Positions 11,501 through 24,310 of a stretch of DNA of 64,000 nucleotides are shown in pieces; position 1 is the first letter of the stretch; each line of letters begins with the position of its first letter. The DNA is taken from NCBI GenBank assembly GCA_958298945.1, contig OY282606.1, positions 55,937,920 to 56,001,919 on the forward strand, read 5' to 3'. The notes under the pieces were generated by a model. It was not told the DNA's origin and searched no databases. It saw only the letters and a list, made by a program, of their open reading frames with translations. Source of the stretch: Atherix ibis (taxonomy: Eukaryota; Arthropoda; Insecta; Diptera; Athericidae). The translations under genes and the position numbers were made by a program.

Positions 11501-12199
11501 CACGACGTAGAAATCATTCACAATTCGTTCTTATATGTCCATTCATTCATCCATTCAGACATTCGATTCATACAATTTATGACGGTTTACATGCTAAAAA
11601 TTTACTACATCAGAAATGGACAAATATTGCGACGACTAAACAAATCCAAAAATCGTATTCAATTCGGTTAAAGTATTCACAAAAATGCCAAAAAGACACA
11701 TACAATTCATACTAATTAGTTTTTAGATAATTTCAAATTTCCCAATGAACTAGACATCTTTCAGTACGTTTGGTGACAATTCCTCAACATCTTTTCTCTT
11801 AGATTTTCTATAAAACAAAAACTAAAAACTAAAAACTATTCGCTTAACACCATAATAACATACACAGTCTAAAAGCTAATGTTGAAAAGTTCGTGTCTAT
11901 CACATTATAGTCACAATCATCACGAACTATCGCTTTTGTTAATTCTAAAAATTACTGGCATTTCTAAAGTTCACCTACCTTTTTAAATTGAAAAATTAAT
12001 TTACATTGAATATAAACACATGTCTTTTAAGTTACTATCAAAAATGCGTTATTTAATTTTAGTCAACGATGTATATTTACTAAATCTAAAATTCTGCAAA
12101 AAAAAAACTATTTCTTACCTATCCTATTTTTTTTTATCTGCAACTACAATTTTATTGTAACAGGCAGATTTACATAACATTTTAATTTACAATCTTGTG

Positions 12200-13345
12200 C
12201 ATCATGAAGTCGGTGTAAACACCCATCGGTGTTTCTCCAACTAACGGAAGTTAGATTCCTCTAGAAAATCTCTAGGCCATTGTCTCTTAAGTCTCCGATG
12301 AGTATTTCCGGGGTGAGCAGGAATAAACGGATAAATAGGATAAACGGGAGTGAAATTTTTGATAGAGGGAAATGCACAGGTCCTGAACAAAGGCAACATT
12401 TAGGCCACGATGTATTACGTTGTTACGAACATAAAAGGGGGCATCAACAATTTTACGGAAGATCTTGGATTGTAAGGCCTGGACGCGATAGGAATTGGAA
12501 CGTTTCCTTGAACCACAAAGTTCAATTCCATATGTCTAAATAGGTTCTATAATTGTATTGTATATTAAAAGTTTACTTTTGATTGGTAGTTTCGAGCGTT
12601 TATCAAGTAGTCTAAGAAGTTGTAGGTAACTCTTTTTAGTCTAGTATGTGGGTTCCATGTTAGTCTCTTGTCGTGGTAAAGTCCCATATAACGTACTTTA
12701 TCATATTGTATTGTGGAATCATGTTGCTATTAAGATATAAAGGGGTAGGTCTTCCTTGAAAGTAATGTGAGCCTCACTCTCCATCTCTTAAACGAGGATT
12801 GAAGGTTCTGTATACGGAATTGTAAATTGTTGGAAGCTACGACAGGATTTTTATGGGTAGCAAGTATGGCCGTATCGTCTGCATAAGTAGCAATGATAGT
12901 ATTAGGATCAGATGGAATGTCATTGGTATAAATATTATATAAAATGGGACCAAGGAAACTGCCTTGTAGGACTCCGGCTAGAATAGGATATATTTCCGAG
13001 GATTCTGAGTTAATTGCAACTTGGAAATGACGTTGGGAGAGATATGAATTTATGATAAGGTAGTATATTGAAGGAAGAAAGCTTTTGAGTTTCCAAAGGA
13101 GTCCAGGATGCTACACACGGTCAAAAGCTTGGGAGATATCTAAAAATACTCTTTCCTCTCAAGAGAGGATGCAATGTGATCTCAACAACGCGATGGTATT
13201 GCTGGATCGTGGAGTGTTCCGATCGGAAGCCAAATTGGTGATGAGGAATAATTTTTTCATTAACTAGGACTGGGTAGAGTCGTTTTAATAGGAGTTTTTG
13301 AAATATTTTACCAAGAATTGGTAGGAGGCTGAATTCATGGCTTTA
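12200..13345 (-). pseudogene. Jockey-clade reverse transcriptase relic
   Basis: Minus-strand blocks in order from 13338 down are LLPILGKIFQKLLLKRLYP, IIPHHQFGFRSEHSTIQQ, FLDISQAFDRV, AGVLQGSFLGPILYNIY and ATYADDTAILATHKNP (the catalytic YADD, intact). Then come RYMGLYHDKRLTW and EPI-TYGIEL. It lacks the endonuclease and ORF1, is frameshifted near 13150, and carries TAG where Trp is expected in DRVWH and in EPIWTYG. It is a 5'-truncated dead copy whose best similarity, from memory, is Jockey-clade polyproteins. Confidence 0.85.
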
Positions 13346-14640
13346 TTTGGTTTATGAATTATTTTAATGATTTCAATTAATTACCTATCCTAAAGATATT
13401 ATTTAACTTTTTTGCTCAGGTTTATTAATATTAACAAACAGTCACCCGGTGCCGCATCTAAAACTGAAACTACTTACGCAAATAACGACGACATATTCAC
13501 ATCTTGAAGTAGTTTTTATTACCCATCATCATGTATCCACTTTAGAACTTCTCTATCAAGTAGCAAAAAACATATTCATCATAAGATCCCCCAATATAAC
13601 TTTACGTGCAAAACAGACCCGGAACAATTACAGGCTCTCCGGAAAGAATTATCTCCAAATCACCTATAATTGTTGTGGCGCCTCAAACAGCAAAACTGTA
13701 CTTATTGCAACTGAAAGGGTGAAGAAAATATCATCATTGATTGAAATATTTAATTGCTCAAATCATGATAAAACTTCATCTATTAAATTTTTGGTTTTAC
13801 TTATAAATAGTTAATATTTATGGGAATGTTCGGGGAAGTCGCCAAATAGGCATAAAAAGCTTCTTACTCCGATTAAAACTAATAGCAGAAAAATATACCC
13901 TTTAAGTAATTTCGCTTAGAATCCTCTTATTATTTAGAACATATTCGTATTAAAAGGCAGAAAAATTCAAATATTCTTTGAGACTAACAATAATTTGTCG
14001 TATTTTGTTTGCGTTGAAATTAACTTGCTTTTTTTTATTATGATAAATTTAACAAACTTCTTCATAGCAAGAATGTCTTTTTTTTCGAGAGAGAGAGAGG
14101 AAAGAAATAAACCAAAATGACGTTCACAAAGGAATTTGTTTGCAAACGGATATAAAATGTGGTTAATAATATCTTTAAATTTATCAAATTTACCATTTTC
14201 GTAATAGCGAAGAAGAAAAAAATTATTTTATCCAAATACATTTGTTGGTTTTCTTCCCCTGACACAGATTTTCAAACATCTAAAAATCCCATACAATTAA
14301 ATACAATATTACATAATCTATTATTATTATTATTTTTATATTTTATATATGTGTAGTGTGTTTTGACGACCCTCATTTATGTGTGGTCAAAGAGAGATAA
14401 TATATTGTATAATTTATCGAAAATATTTTTATTAACATTTTTGTTATTTAGAATGAGTTTAGGTGTTTTTCTCTTAAGTAAAAATGTGTTCATTTTAGAA
14501 TATTCTCTTCACAATCTTTTAAAACAATTTATTTTCCTCACTTATTCAAAAAGAAATTCATCCTTCCTTTCCCTAAATAATCTTTAAGATAGAAAGAAAT
14601 TCAGTCACTTTTTTTCTTAATTTCTAAGAGTACCTAGGTT
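13346..14640. other. Intron stretch, nothing recognised
   Basis: Includes a 121-codon frame (13449-13814) with no recognisable motif and an AG run at 14088-14100. I could not support any gene. Confidence 0.45.
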
Positions 14641-15190
14641 ACTCAGTCGAAACATAGAGTCAAGCACCGATCCATCAATTTACAGAATATTGTTTCTTGA
14701 ATTGAGTGATTCCAACAATATTGTCTACGGAAGCGGCTGTCAATGAGCATACAACATCTTTTATTAGCATCCACCTGTCCGGCATATAATGTCATTATTC
14801 TATTGTGGAATTCTAGCTGCGAAAAGTTGTCGTTACCATGGCGAACTGCTGGCAATTCAATTTTCCCGAACATGGCAACATCAAATTTTTTAACAACAGT
14901 CCTGCAGGCTATTTGTTGCTCATTTGCTGACCCGGTTCTCAGCTGCATTCGATACTGGTTGTTCAAAAATCAAATTATATCATTCCGTTTAGTTCCAGGT
15001 CATGCTAATATCAGCCTGGGCAAAGAAAATTCTCAGAATTCCAGATTTTTTCAGCCTATTCCTGTGACTTTTAACACACCCTTTGCCATATTTTGAAGTA
15101 ATGATATTTAATCCAGCATTTTTCTTTTCATTGTGGTGCTCCCAGACCCAACAATTGCTTATCCAAGCCCTCTTTCTTTTCAATTTTCTG
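14640..15190. other. Unassigned, less AT-rich block
   Basis: Overlapping frames of 64-117 codons occur on both strands. Base composition suggests an old element, but no transposase or reverse transcriptase motif is visible. Confidence 0.3.
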
Positions 15191-15403
15191 AAACAATCAA
15201 ATGTGCTCCATAAAATTTAACAATTTCTAATTGCTTTCTCCAGTTTACATTCGACCAGTTTCATTAGAGAAGCTGATACTGTCAACCCAAAGAGTGATCA
15301 AATGGCGTCATCGTTCTGACTCTACAAACACTTTACAGACCAAGAAAAAAACATTAATGTTCATAGTAGCGGCGTTCTATCCTCATAGAAGTGTGTCCAA
15401 GGT

Positions 15404-15954
15404 GTAGCAGAATAGAAATGTACCGTAATTCCTCCTACACCGTGCAGTATAAGTTTCAACCGCATCCGATAACTACGCGATAAGTAAAGTTGTGCTTTTA
15501 TAGTGGAAAAGGAATCTTAATCAGGAAGGTCTGCAACATCGAAAACTGATGAAAATAAACAAAAGAGGGCGCTTGTTAGATCAGACCGTCGATTAACATT
15601 GAGATTTATGAGGAGTCCTTGAAAGGCTCAGAAAAAGTGTTATACGCGCCAGATCGAATATTGCAGACACTTGGATGTTTCATCCTTTGAAGACACCCTC
15701 TCTCACATGGTCTGGTTAGTTTCCTAGCCCTTAATACACCTGATAAAAGATCGTATGACTTCGATAAAAAAAACACTTGAAAGGACATCATCTTGGTACT
15801 GTCGATTACATCCAAATGAGTATAACCGAAGAGCTGAAGGCGGTTCGAAGCGAACTACTTTCAAGGAGATAATATTAATGCATAGAAATAAAATAAAATT
15901 GCCTTGAAAATCAAAGATAAAACGTCAGTTTCATTACTTTTCTATTACACCTTA
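15404..15954 (+). mobile_element. Mariner-like relic (family M2), internally deleted
   Basis: The ends are imperfect inverted repeats (left aggtgtagcagaatagaaat; right reverse complement aggtgtaatagaaaagtaat). Near 15770-15850 the plus strand reads LKGHHLGTVDYIQMSITEEL and then KAV. This is the C-terminal block of a mariner family typical of insects, whose N-terminus starts LEQRC. The middle is decayed. Similar pieces recur at 17.4, 20.0, 22.6, 24.0, 27.5, 46.6 and 62.3 kb. Confidence 0.65.
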
Positions 15955-17387
15955 TAAGTAGAAATAATGCTTGCCTGAAGGTGTCTTTTCCTTAAGTATG
16001 ATCGTAAAAGCTCATACTTTTTTAGAATTCAAGTCTACCCAAAATTTTGAAGGATGCATTAAAATAAGAAATTTCCAAATCCAATACAACAGCATATAAC
16101 AAATTGAATAATAGTTAGTGACTTATACTTTACTCACATGAATAAAAAATAAACAAAAACTATTCAAAAGTTCAATTTTTAACTCATCAAATATTTCTAA
16201 TTAATTATTCGATCAATTCATCATTATCGAAATGATTTAATTTTCTTTATGGTATTTTAAAAACAACTCAATTCGAACAAGAATTATTTCAAGTTTTCAA
16301 TGTAAACTTTTTATCATAAGTAATCATTGTAGTGATCTCTTTTGTTTTAACATACTTGTAGTATTTATTGTAAAAATAATATTAATAATAATATTAATAA
16401 TAATAGAAGACCATCCCAACATTATATATTGATATCTTTTTAACATCAATATCAGCCAGAACAACCAACCAGCAAACACATTGATTTTAATAATAACGCA
16501 AATTAAAAATAAAGGTATTCACGAGGTACAAAATACATACACGATCGAAATGTATTCTTTTGATCTGCCGTAATACTTGGCCGTAATAAACCTGATTCAA
16601 TGTTATACTTTACTTAAATTTTGTAGCACGAAAGTTCAATATTACATGCGTGTAAAGTAGTGGGTATGGCAGAGAAGCAGAAAAACCATTTTATATGAAT
16701 TTTTTTTCTCTCCAATCATTTATTTACACTTTGTCCTCTCTTCAAGGTGAAGATATAAAGAAAATTGGTGTTATGCTTAAAGTATAATCGTTATAAATGA
16801 TTTTGCAAGTATTCAAGAACATTTCTTAATCATGTCGTTGCCCACATTTATTATATGTAGATCAGCGCCATCTATCAGCACAGGCTACATATTTACGTTA
16901 ATCTTTACCTGTTCGGTCATAGCCAATGACTATCGCCTGTTACCCATCGTCAATGTCCTCTATCGCTGATGATCAACAATCAACAATTGACAAACATCAA
17001 AGGTACTGGTTATCGATCACGGAACTTATAGAAAATTCAACAATATCGAAGAGATTCGAATAGTTTTACCGAGAATCGGCTGCAAAAAGCAAAGTACAAA
17101 AAATAGCCGAGTTCGTACTGTATTAGTTCAATTCAATTCATACACATAAAAGAAGAAAAAAAAACTATATAAGCTATTGAACTTAAAATAAACTATTTAT
17201 TCCACCTAATATAATAAATTCTTTTAGCAAATAAGTTTATAGCGATTTTAAACATTGTAAGAGTTTTGTGCACGAAAGAAGTGAATGCTTCTTTTTCTTG
17301 AAATTAGAGAAAAAAACGTTTCAATTTTATGGTATCTTCTAGAAAAGTGAACATTTAAAGCACAAAATTATTTCGAGCTACTCTGCA

Positions 17388-17850
17388 AGGTGTGGCAAAA
17401 AAGTATTGATTTTTTAAATGTAATAATATTATCTCTTTGGAAGTAATTCCAAGCAATGTCTTCACTCTATAGCAATGCTAAAATGGCTTTTATATGTTAC
17501 CGGCAAAACCAAAATGATGTCCTTTCAAGTGTGCTCCTGACTTTTGGAAAAAGAAAAAAATCGCACGGACTACAAATTAATATAGGGGATCAGAAATCAA
17601 AAAATTCCTTATTCCGACAAAAACTGATTTTTGAACGAGGTTCGTCTTCAACTGTTTCTCGACTATCCAAAAAAGTTTTATTTCAATAAAAAGCTTGTGC
17701 CCCTGGTAAGAAATATTCCCCATGTGCTTGTTGCAATTTCTTTCAAGTCAAACAAGTTGGTTCATCGAGCTTAACAGAAAATTTGATGGCACATCGTTGC
17801 TCCAAATGTCGCAGTTCCATGTTTCGTAACAAAAAATATAACTTTAACGG
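17388..17850 (-). mobile_element. Mariner-like relic (family M2), N-terminus fused to C-terminus
   Basis: The minus strand encodes ATMCHQIFC and KLDEPTCLT, then LQQAHGEYFLPGAQAF and RETVEDEPRS (N-terminal domain). These are followed directly by SPCDFFLFPKVRSTLE (third-Asp region), so most of the catalytic domain is deleted. The 17388 end, aaggtgtggcaaaaaagtat, matches the M2 terminus. Confidence 0.7.
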
Positions 17851-18377
17851 CGCCAAAAACATCTTGGATTCACCAGTTCCCGTTTGCTTAATGTTTGCTA
17901 AGCAGGACAAGGGTTATGTATTAATTTCGTTTTTAATAATTTCTGGATAATTTATAATTATTATTTTTATTATTATTAAAAAAAATTATTAAATTTTATG
18001 AAGGATGTTTTGTTTGATGGCGTACTTTACCTTATTTAAAAATGCTAATAGCTCAATAAATTAAAAAAATTATTTTAGTTTAATATATGAATAACAAAAC
18101 CCTATTATTGTCTTTCATAAATCAAAGCTATATTAACATATTAAAAACGGATACTTCTTTTCGTACTCACTGGCAAATTCAAAGCATTATTTCTATTCCG
18201 TAATATCTTACTCTCAATATTGATGGTATAAATTGGTTCCTCCTTGTAACTGCTATCGGAAAAAGACATTAAATACTTTTTATTTCAAACTAACCGAATG
18301 AACTCAATGCAAAACTAAAATAATAAACTTGAAATTTACAAACTGTCAAAAAGTACCTCTTTTACGGAACTCATTTG

Positions 18378-18436
18378 TAATCTAGTACAACATTTACTTT
18401 TTGCAGTTCACAAAAAGTAAATGTCGTACTAGATTA
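18378..18436. repeat. Hairpin: 26-bp arms, 7-nt loop
   Basis: 18378-18403 and 18411-18436 are reverse complements with one mismatch, around the loop cagttca. Confidence 0.9.
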
Positions 18437-18439
18437 TAA

Positions 18440-20030
18440 GTAGCTGATCGAATGCACAAAACCATATTTCTTGATCGATTCGGTAAATTGTACGAAACGA
18501 AGAAGTGCTATCAAATGTTTCCACATACAATTTAACCATTTAAGGAATAGTTTCTATCCTCAAATCCTAAATATGATAGATTTATATTAACCAAATCTAT
18601 ATGGAAAATATAAAAAGTTCTTAAAGATATACTTTTGGACAAAAAATACAAAAATATAATAGGTAAAAAAAATTAAATAATTTATCCAGAAATAAATTCG
18701 TTTAAAAAAATGCCCAATTATGAGCATTACTGATAGACTCAAAATACAAAATTAAAATGCCAAAAAAAAAAACATTTTCACTAAAAATTTTAATAACTTT
18801 TTGAACAGTAATGAAATGAAGCTTCCGTGTAATGTGTATTCATAAATGCATATGAAAACTTTGTTAAAGAGATGGACTTCAAAAGAAAAGCAGGTAGAAT
18901 AAATATCATAATTTGACACCTGTAAGTTAGTCCGTGTATGTACTCGTTATTCGTAGTTTTTAATTCGGTTTCGGGAACTTTTAATCAGCAAGAAGATGAG
19001 TTCAATGGATTGACAAGCTCGAATAGTCACTTAGCATATAGTCACCTTGAAGACTTTCTTCTTTTATTTTCTCTTGTTTTATTTAATCGCAATTATTGAG
19101 ACATACCACCAACAGCAAATATAAATTACGTAGCGTGTTCAAAATTCACCTGTTTCGAAATTTCATTTTTTATGCTTGCCCAGCTTTTTTCACTGTTTAA
19201 TTGGTAATAATACCTTTTAATTCATTCGAATTTTGTTTCTACATTTTTTTTCTTCTTACTTTTTATACATGATACATTTTTCTTTTGTTTTTTTTTTCTT
19301 TGGTATAGAATTGAAAACAAAATTCGATCAAAAATTATACAATACGGTTTAATAAAATTTGCAAATTTCGCTAAATTGACAAAAATTTCAATTAAACAAT
19401 TTTATAATCCCAAGGTTAATAATGATTGTTAAAAATAGCAAACGAAAATATGAACTAAGCAAAACATTTTACAAAATTACATAAATTATATGGAAAGTAA
19501 ATTTGCAAATTCTAAAGACGTCATTTATAAGTCTTAAATTAAAAGTTGTTAATTTAAAAATTAATTTAAAAAAAAAACAATTTTGATAACCAGTACTCTC
19601 TCATATATAATCTACTATGTATACAAAAAAAAACAATTCATTTTTCAAAAATTCCAGCCAAAATTTATTAACACACAAGCTCAACAAGATAAATACTTAT
19701 TTTAAATGGACTCTAATTATTATAAACCTTATCAATGAAATCTTTTATTTTCACTTTTCTCAATATTCTCGTAATTTTTATATAACAAGCCACACAACAT
19801 CACTTTTTTGATAAAAGACAGAGAGCATGGCGGTTAAATTTAAATATTATTAATTAATAAGTTTATAAACATTTAAATAGTGTCAACATAATTGGATAAA
19901 CCAAGAAAAAAAATTTTTTAACAAAGCTTTTTTTGTTGAATTTTTTTAACGAATCTTATTTTTGAAAAAAAAAAATTTTAACGAAGATTTGTCTATTTGA
20001 AGTTATATTTTTGTAAAAAAAAAAGGAGCA
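18440..20030. other. AT-rich intron stretch, nothing recognised
   Basis: Long A and T runs; no gene or element ends seen. Confidence 0.5.
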
Positions 20031-20034
20031 GGGA

Positions 20035-20735
20035 AATTTGGAGCAACGATGTGTCGTTACATTGTGTATTAAACTTAGTTAATCTGCGAGTGTGAATTAC
20101 GAAAATTTACAACGGACACAGCGGGAACATTCCTGATTAAGAGCACAAGTTTTTCAGTGCCGGAAAGTATAAAAGCATTTTGGGTGGACCGAGAACTGCA
20201 AAACTAATCGCGCACCGGGAGGCCTTCGACATCGAAAACACATAAAAATTAACGGATGAGAGCTCTTGAGAAGTCAGACAATCTAATAACGTTGGAGTTG
20301 ATGAGCAAAAGGATCTTTTAGTTCACCTAGATAAAAAAAATCAGTTGAAGGTACGTCAGCTTACATCTAACCAAGGATCTGAAGGCGATTCCAGCACTTT
20401 TACGAGAATCATGATAGAACGCCTCCGCCGATGTATAGCTGCCCAAGGGAACTACTTTAAAAGGGAGTTAATGCAGACCCTTGGATGTTCCATCATGACT
20501 ACGCCGCTATCACAAGATTACTTCTATCAATGGGTTTTTATCGGAAAAGAAGATTCGTATGGTTTGTCAGCCTATTAAACACTTGAAAGAATATCATCTT
20601 GACACTGTCGATAACATCCAAATTAGTAAAAACAAAGAGCTGAAGGCATTCCAGTAGAAGTCTTCCAATACTGCTACGAATAGTAGGAACAACTCAGGTA
20701 CCAATCAGTCTCATTACTTCTCTGCCACATATCGT
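20035..20735 (+). mobile_element. Mariner-like relic (family M2)
   Basis: It opens with LEQRCV (20040) and SASVNYENLQRTQREHS, the family's N-terminus. Near 20420-20470 it has IERLRRCIAAQGNYFKRE, the usual C-terminus, and near 20490 MFHHDYAAITR (second-Asp block). It then continues DTVDNIQ-type sequence near 20610. The C-terminal block appears before the second-Asp block, so the copy is rearranged as well as frameshifted. The right end, ctcattacttctctgccaca, matches the M2 terminus. Confidence 0.65.
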
Positions 20736-20787
20736 ACTGTTAATTTTTTACATAATAAACAAAAAAAAATATATTTTAAATTAAGCT

Positions 20788-20872
20788 ATGGTGTCATAGT
20801 TCTTTGAGAGGGCATTCAACTTTAATTAAAGTGAAAGTTTAATGCCCTTCTCTCAAAGGACTATGACACCAT
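20788..20872. repeat. Hairpin: about 36-bp imperfect arms
   Basis: The left arm begins atggtgtcatagttctttga. The right arm, reverse-complemented, begins atggtgtcatagtcctttga. The arms differ by two substitutions and a 2-base indel, and a short loop near 20824-20834 joins them. Confidence 0.85.
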
Positions 20873-20999
20873 TTTTTGAATAAATTATATAAATAACCAA
20901 AATTTATTCTGTTACTTTTTTTTTCTTTTTTTTTAAGTATATAGAAACAACATGAATTTTAATTTTTACAGTTAGTACTATTTGCAAATATTTAGTATT

Positions 21000-22480
21000 T
21001 ATTAAAAATCTATTGTTTTTTAAAATGATATTTCCTTCACATAAAGGCCGTACAGATTCTAATTGAAATGTAAACAATGTCGTTGGAAATAATAGGCCTA
21101 CAATAAATTTCTGAATATCCTAGAACTTTATAGGCCTGCCTGTTCGATTGGTGTCTCGGAGTGATTTTCTGGTAAATATGTACTTATATAAAATTTGCAC
21201 GTTTCTTCTTTAGGATTTTTGCGAGGTTAACAAAACAATTAAAGATTGTCGATTTCGATACCACATTATAGGCCTAAACGGGCTATATGTTTTGATAAAT
21301 TTATTATTATTGCAAATACTAATCGTAACTAATTCTAATTATAATAAAGTCATAAAATATTTCGTACAAACTCCTATAGGCCTATTGTTTAGTACATAAC
21401 AGTAGGCTCAGGCCTATGATGAATATTCGTTTGTAAATTGACATCTTGTCAAAGAATGACCAAACCGCCGGAAAAAAATCAAATCAATCTTTTTTTTGGC
21501 CAATATTTCTGTTAGGATTGGTTAAGCCATTTCAAAAATTAATTGTTGTGCTATTCATACAAATGGATCTGAAATTTGCTTAAATTGGAACGTGGAATAT
21601 GGTATTTATTGCTATAAGGAAGGGGGATAGATTGAATGTTCAGTTAGCGTATTGAGAATTTTCGGCTATTGGCCTATGATGTCATTTATAAAAATGGCAA
21701 CCATTCTTAAATATACATTTGCTAATCATATAAGTTAATATGATAAAATTGGATATGCGTGTGATTTGGTTACAAGTATTCGATTTATGCAAATAATTAA
21801 ACAAGAAATATTTCTTTTCATACTCTTAAGTGTATTAAATGTACATACAAACAAATTTGAATATTTACTTTTTAAAATCAACATTTCTCAAGTGGTTCGG
21901 CTAATTCATAGTCTATAAACTAGGTTTGAAATTATTGTACAATATAAAAAAAATCTTTTGATGCAAACGCAAATTCAATGTCATTGAACCTTTTTTTTTT
22001 AAAAAAAAAAGCCTATTACGCATGCTGTTCTAGAAGGACAACAAAAAAATTTGCAAAAAAATAATAAATACATTTTTTTCCTACTCAAATTGTGAACAAA
22101 TATAGTAGCATTAATATTATTGAAGACTAACAATCTAATCCAAATATGCACATGTACAAATGTATACTGATCGTTAAGCTTATTAATAGGCTTAAAATTT
22201 TATATTAGTTGGGAACTCATAGTGGTCCATATGAACTTAATGATTTATAAGAAAAAGAATAAAAATTACCAATTTTTTCTAATTTTATATAGAAAAAGGC
22301 TTTCTTTATTGTCTCCTACAAATAAGGTCTCACTTCTATAAATGTTACTTATGTTAGTGCAATTTCTTAATACAATTCATATTAACAAGACAACAATCAA
22401 TAATTTTTGAGAGCTTTTAAAATGAACACAAAATAAAACAAATATAAAAAATTTCAAAACCAAACATACTGAATTTAAAT
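21000..22480. other. Intron stretch, nothing recognised
   Basis: The block at 21.05-21.45 kb repeats the word taggcct several times (ataggcctacaa, ataggcctgcct, ataggcctatt, caggcctatga). I could not assign a gene or an element. Confidence 0.4.
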
Positions 22481-22566
22481 GTGTATACATGCAGCAGTTA
22501 AGTAATGCGATTGAGTTTGTTTTTTGCAATAACTTTCTTTGTACAGCAATGTTAACCATTTTCAAA

Positions 22567-22690
22567 ATAGTTTTCTTGAGTAGTTGCACATCGGTGGAGG
22601 CGTTGTTTCCAGTCTTCGTAGCAATGCTGGAAGGTTTCAACTCGAATCACCGTCAGCTACATTCCTTTGGATGTTATTTAAGGTAGCAAA
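22567..22690 (-). pseudogene. Mariner-like transposase C-terminus (family M2)
   Basis: The minus strand reads NIQRNVAD and then, after a frameshift, ETFQHCYEDWKQRLHRC and ATTQENYFENG followed by a stop. This is the exact C-terminal pattern of the insect mariner family whose relics recur in this window. Confidence 0.8.
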
Positions 22691-22696
22691 GCAAGG

Positions 22697-23860
22697 GTGG
22701 GCATAAATTCAGTGCAGCGTCTGACTTTGTACGCATGTTTGAATGTATGTAGAACCGTGTCAACCGAGGCAATGCAGGTTCTCATGGGAGAAATTCCATG
22801 GGACCTGGAGGTGCTACGTGGAAGTATCCACTACCGTCTACGGCGAGGCATCCCGCTTGCTGGTTGTCCGGTTACGAATGAAGAAGTTCAGGATCTTAAT
22901 CCACGCCAGCGGCCTGTACCTGGCGTGGACTAAGATCCTGAACTTCTTCATTCGTAACCGGACAACCAGCAAGTCTGGTACCTTGGGTATTTTCCCAAAA
23001 ATATTCGGACTGTACCTTGGGTATTTACTCACGGGACACGGCAGTATGAATGGGTTCCTGTACGGGCATGGTGTGGCTGCGGAGGCTAGATGCTCTTGTA
23101 GGACGGCAGAGGAGAGTGCCAAGCACCTTCTCATTGAGTGTGGCCTGTACGAGGATTTGCGTGACTTAGGTGCATGTGGAATCGTTGTGAATGATGAGGG
23201 TGTGGATGAGGGTGTGGATGTAAGTGGTGTGTTGGATATGAGAGACCTTAATAGATTTGCCGTGGCACTTTTTGAGAGGAGAGCGAGAATGGTGCGTGAA
23301 TAAGTGGTGAAAGACAAGCATGGTAGCTACAACCGGGTCAAAGACCAAGATCGATTCCGGTTGTACTTTCGGGTCTTGGCGAACCCGCGTACCTGAGCTG
23401 ACTTAGTGGTGCCTAGGGATTTATAAGATTCCTTACCGTAGCTCAATGAGCGAAGTACAAACCGAAGTATCCTAAAAACAAAAATTGGTACTACGGGAGT
23501 CGAGGTGCCCTATGGTGGTGGAACACACTGTGCCCGACAATGGTGAGGCGCTTAGGCAGTAACGTAGTGGCTGTGTTTAATACCCATATCGCGGGTACGG
23601 TCTACCCATATCGCTGGTGGGAGATACTGATAATTATTTCGGGCGCTGTAGTGACTGTGGTTGATACTCACAACGCGGGTGCGGTCTTCGGATCGCGGGT
23701 TGGAGATAACTGACAATAACTTGCAATTATCTCGGCCGCTGTCACTGCTAATTATAGTAGAGGTTTAGGTAGTCCTCGCCACTAACAGTTGGAGTAATCA
23801 GCTTTTAACTGGTTACTGACTGTAAACTGCCAGTAATGACGGTACGTTTATTGAGCATTT
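22697..23860 (+). mobile_element. R1-like non-LTR retrotransposon, 3' end
   Basis: An open frame at 22743-23303 ends LTGHGSMNGFLYGHG, CSCRTAEESAKHLLIEC (C-x-C-x8-H-x4-C), DLNRFAVALFERRARM and stop, the C-terminus of an R1-like polyprotein. The following G+C-richer 3' UTR (23304-23860) contains two divergent tandem units of roughly 85 bp (from about 23567 and 23651: gtggctgtgtttaatacc and gtgactgtggttgatact). The element is heavily 5'-truncated. The palindrome at 22856-22973 lies within the open frame. Confidence 0.75.
22856..22973. repeat. Hairpin: 54-bp arms, 10-nt loop, inside the R1-like frame
   Basis: 22856-22909 and 22920-22973 are reverse complements with a single mismatch, around the loop cggcctgtac. 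It reads through without a stop in the R1-like frame. Confidence 0.95.
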
Positions 23861-23962
23861 AGTCGTAGGCGACTCGTGGTTTTATGTATAACGACAAATA
23901 AGTGACGTTAAATCATATAATATTACTGAACGTAGCAAAATGATATATTTTTTAATTATTTT

Positions 23963-24310
23963 TTAACCTCGGATACCAAAAAAAAAGTCACACAAACTGA
24001 GATCACACAAGAATTTTTTTTTCCGACAAAAACTCATTGATAAGGATGGCCGTGCGACAGGGGCCATTGTCATTTTGGAACATCCAAGTATCCCACCATG
24101 ATAGCAGCCTTTGAAGAGCTTCTCATCAACTTCAATATTACTCAACGATCTGGCCTTAGAAGAGCTCTCGCTCTGACCACATTTTCATTAGTTTTCGATG
24201 TTGAAAATGTCGCTTATCCAAATTTGTTTTCCACTGATTCTCGGCGCTCCAAAAATATTTTATCACACCAGAAAACATACTTGTCAAAAGCTACTTTTTG
24301 ACTACTGGAA
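23963..24310 (-). pseudogene. Mariner-like relic (family M2)
   Basis: The minus strand has STSKTNENVVRARALLRPDR near 24190-24130 (N-terminal linker block) and KMTMAPVARPSLSMSF followed by SLCDFFFG (second- and third-Asp blocks, decayed) near 24070-23975. The middle is deleted. Confidence 0.7.

Noticed and set aside
13449..13814. 121-codon frame on the plus strand
   Set aside because: No motif, no neighbouring splice or element context; length is within chance for this sequence.
14643..14966. 107-codon minus frame overlapping a 117-codon plus frame
   Set aside because: I considered a PIF/Harbinger-type origin but could not find the catalytic motifs, so it is left unassigned.
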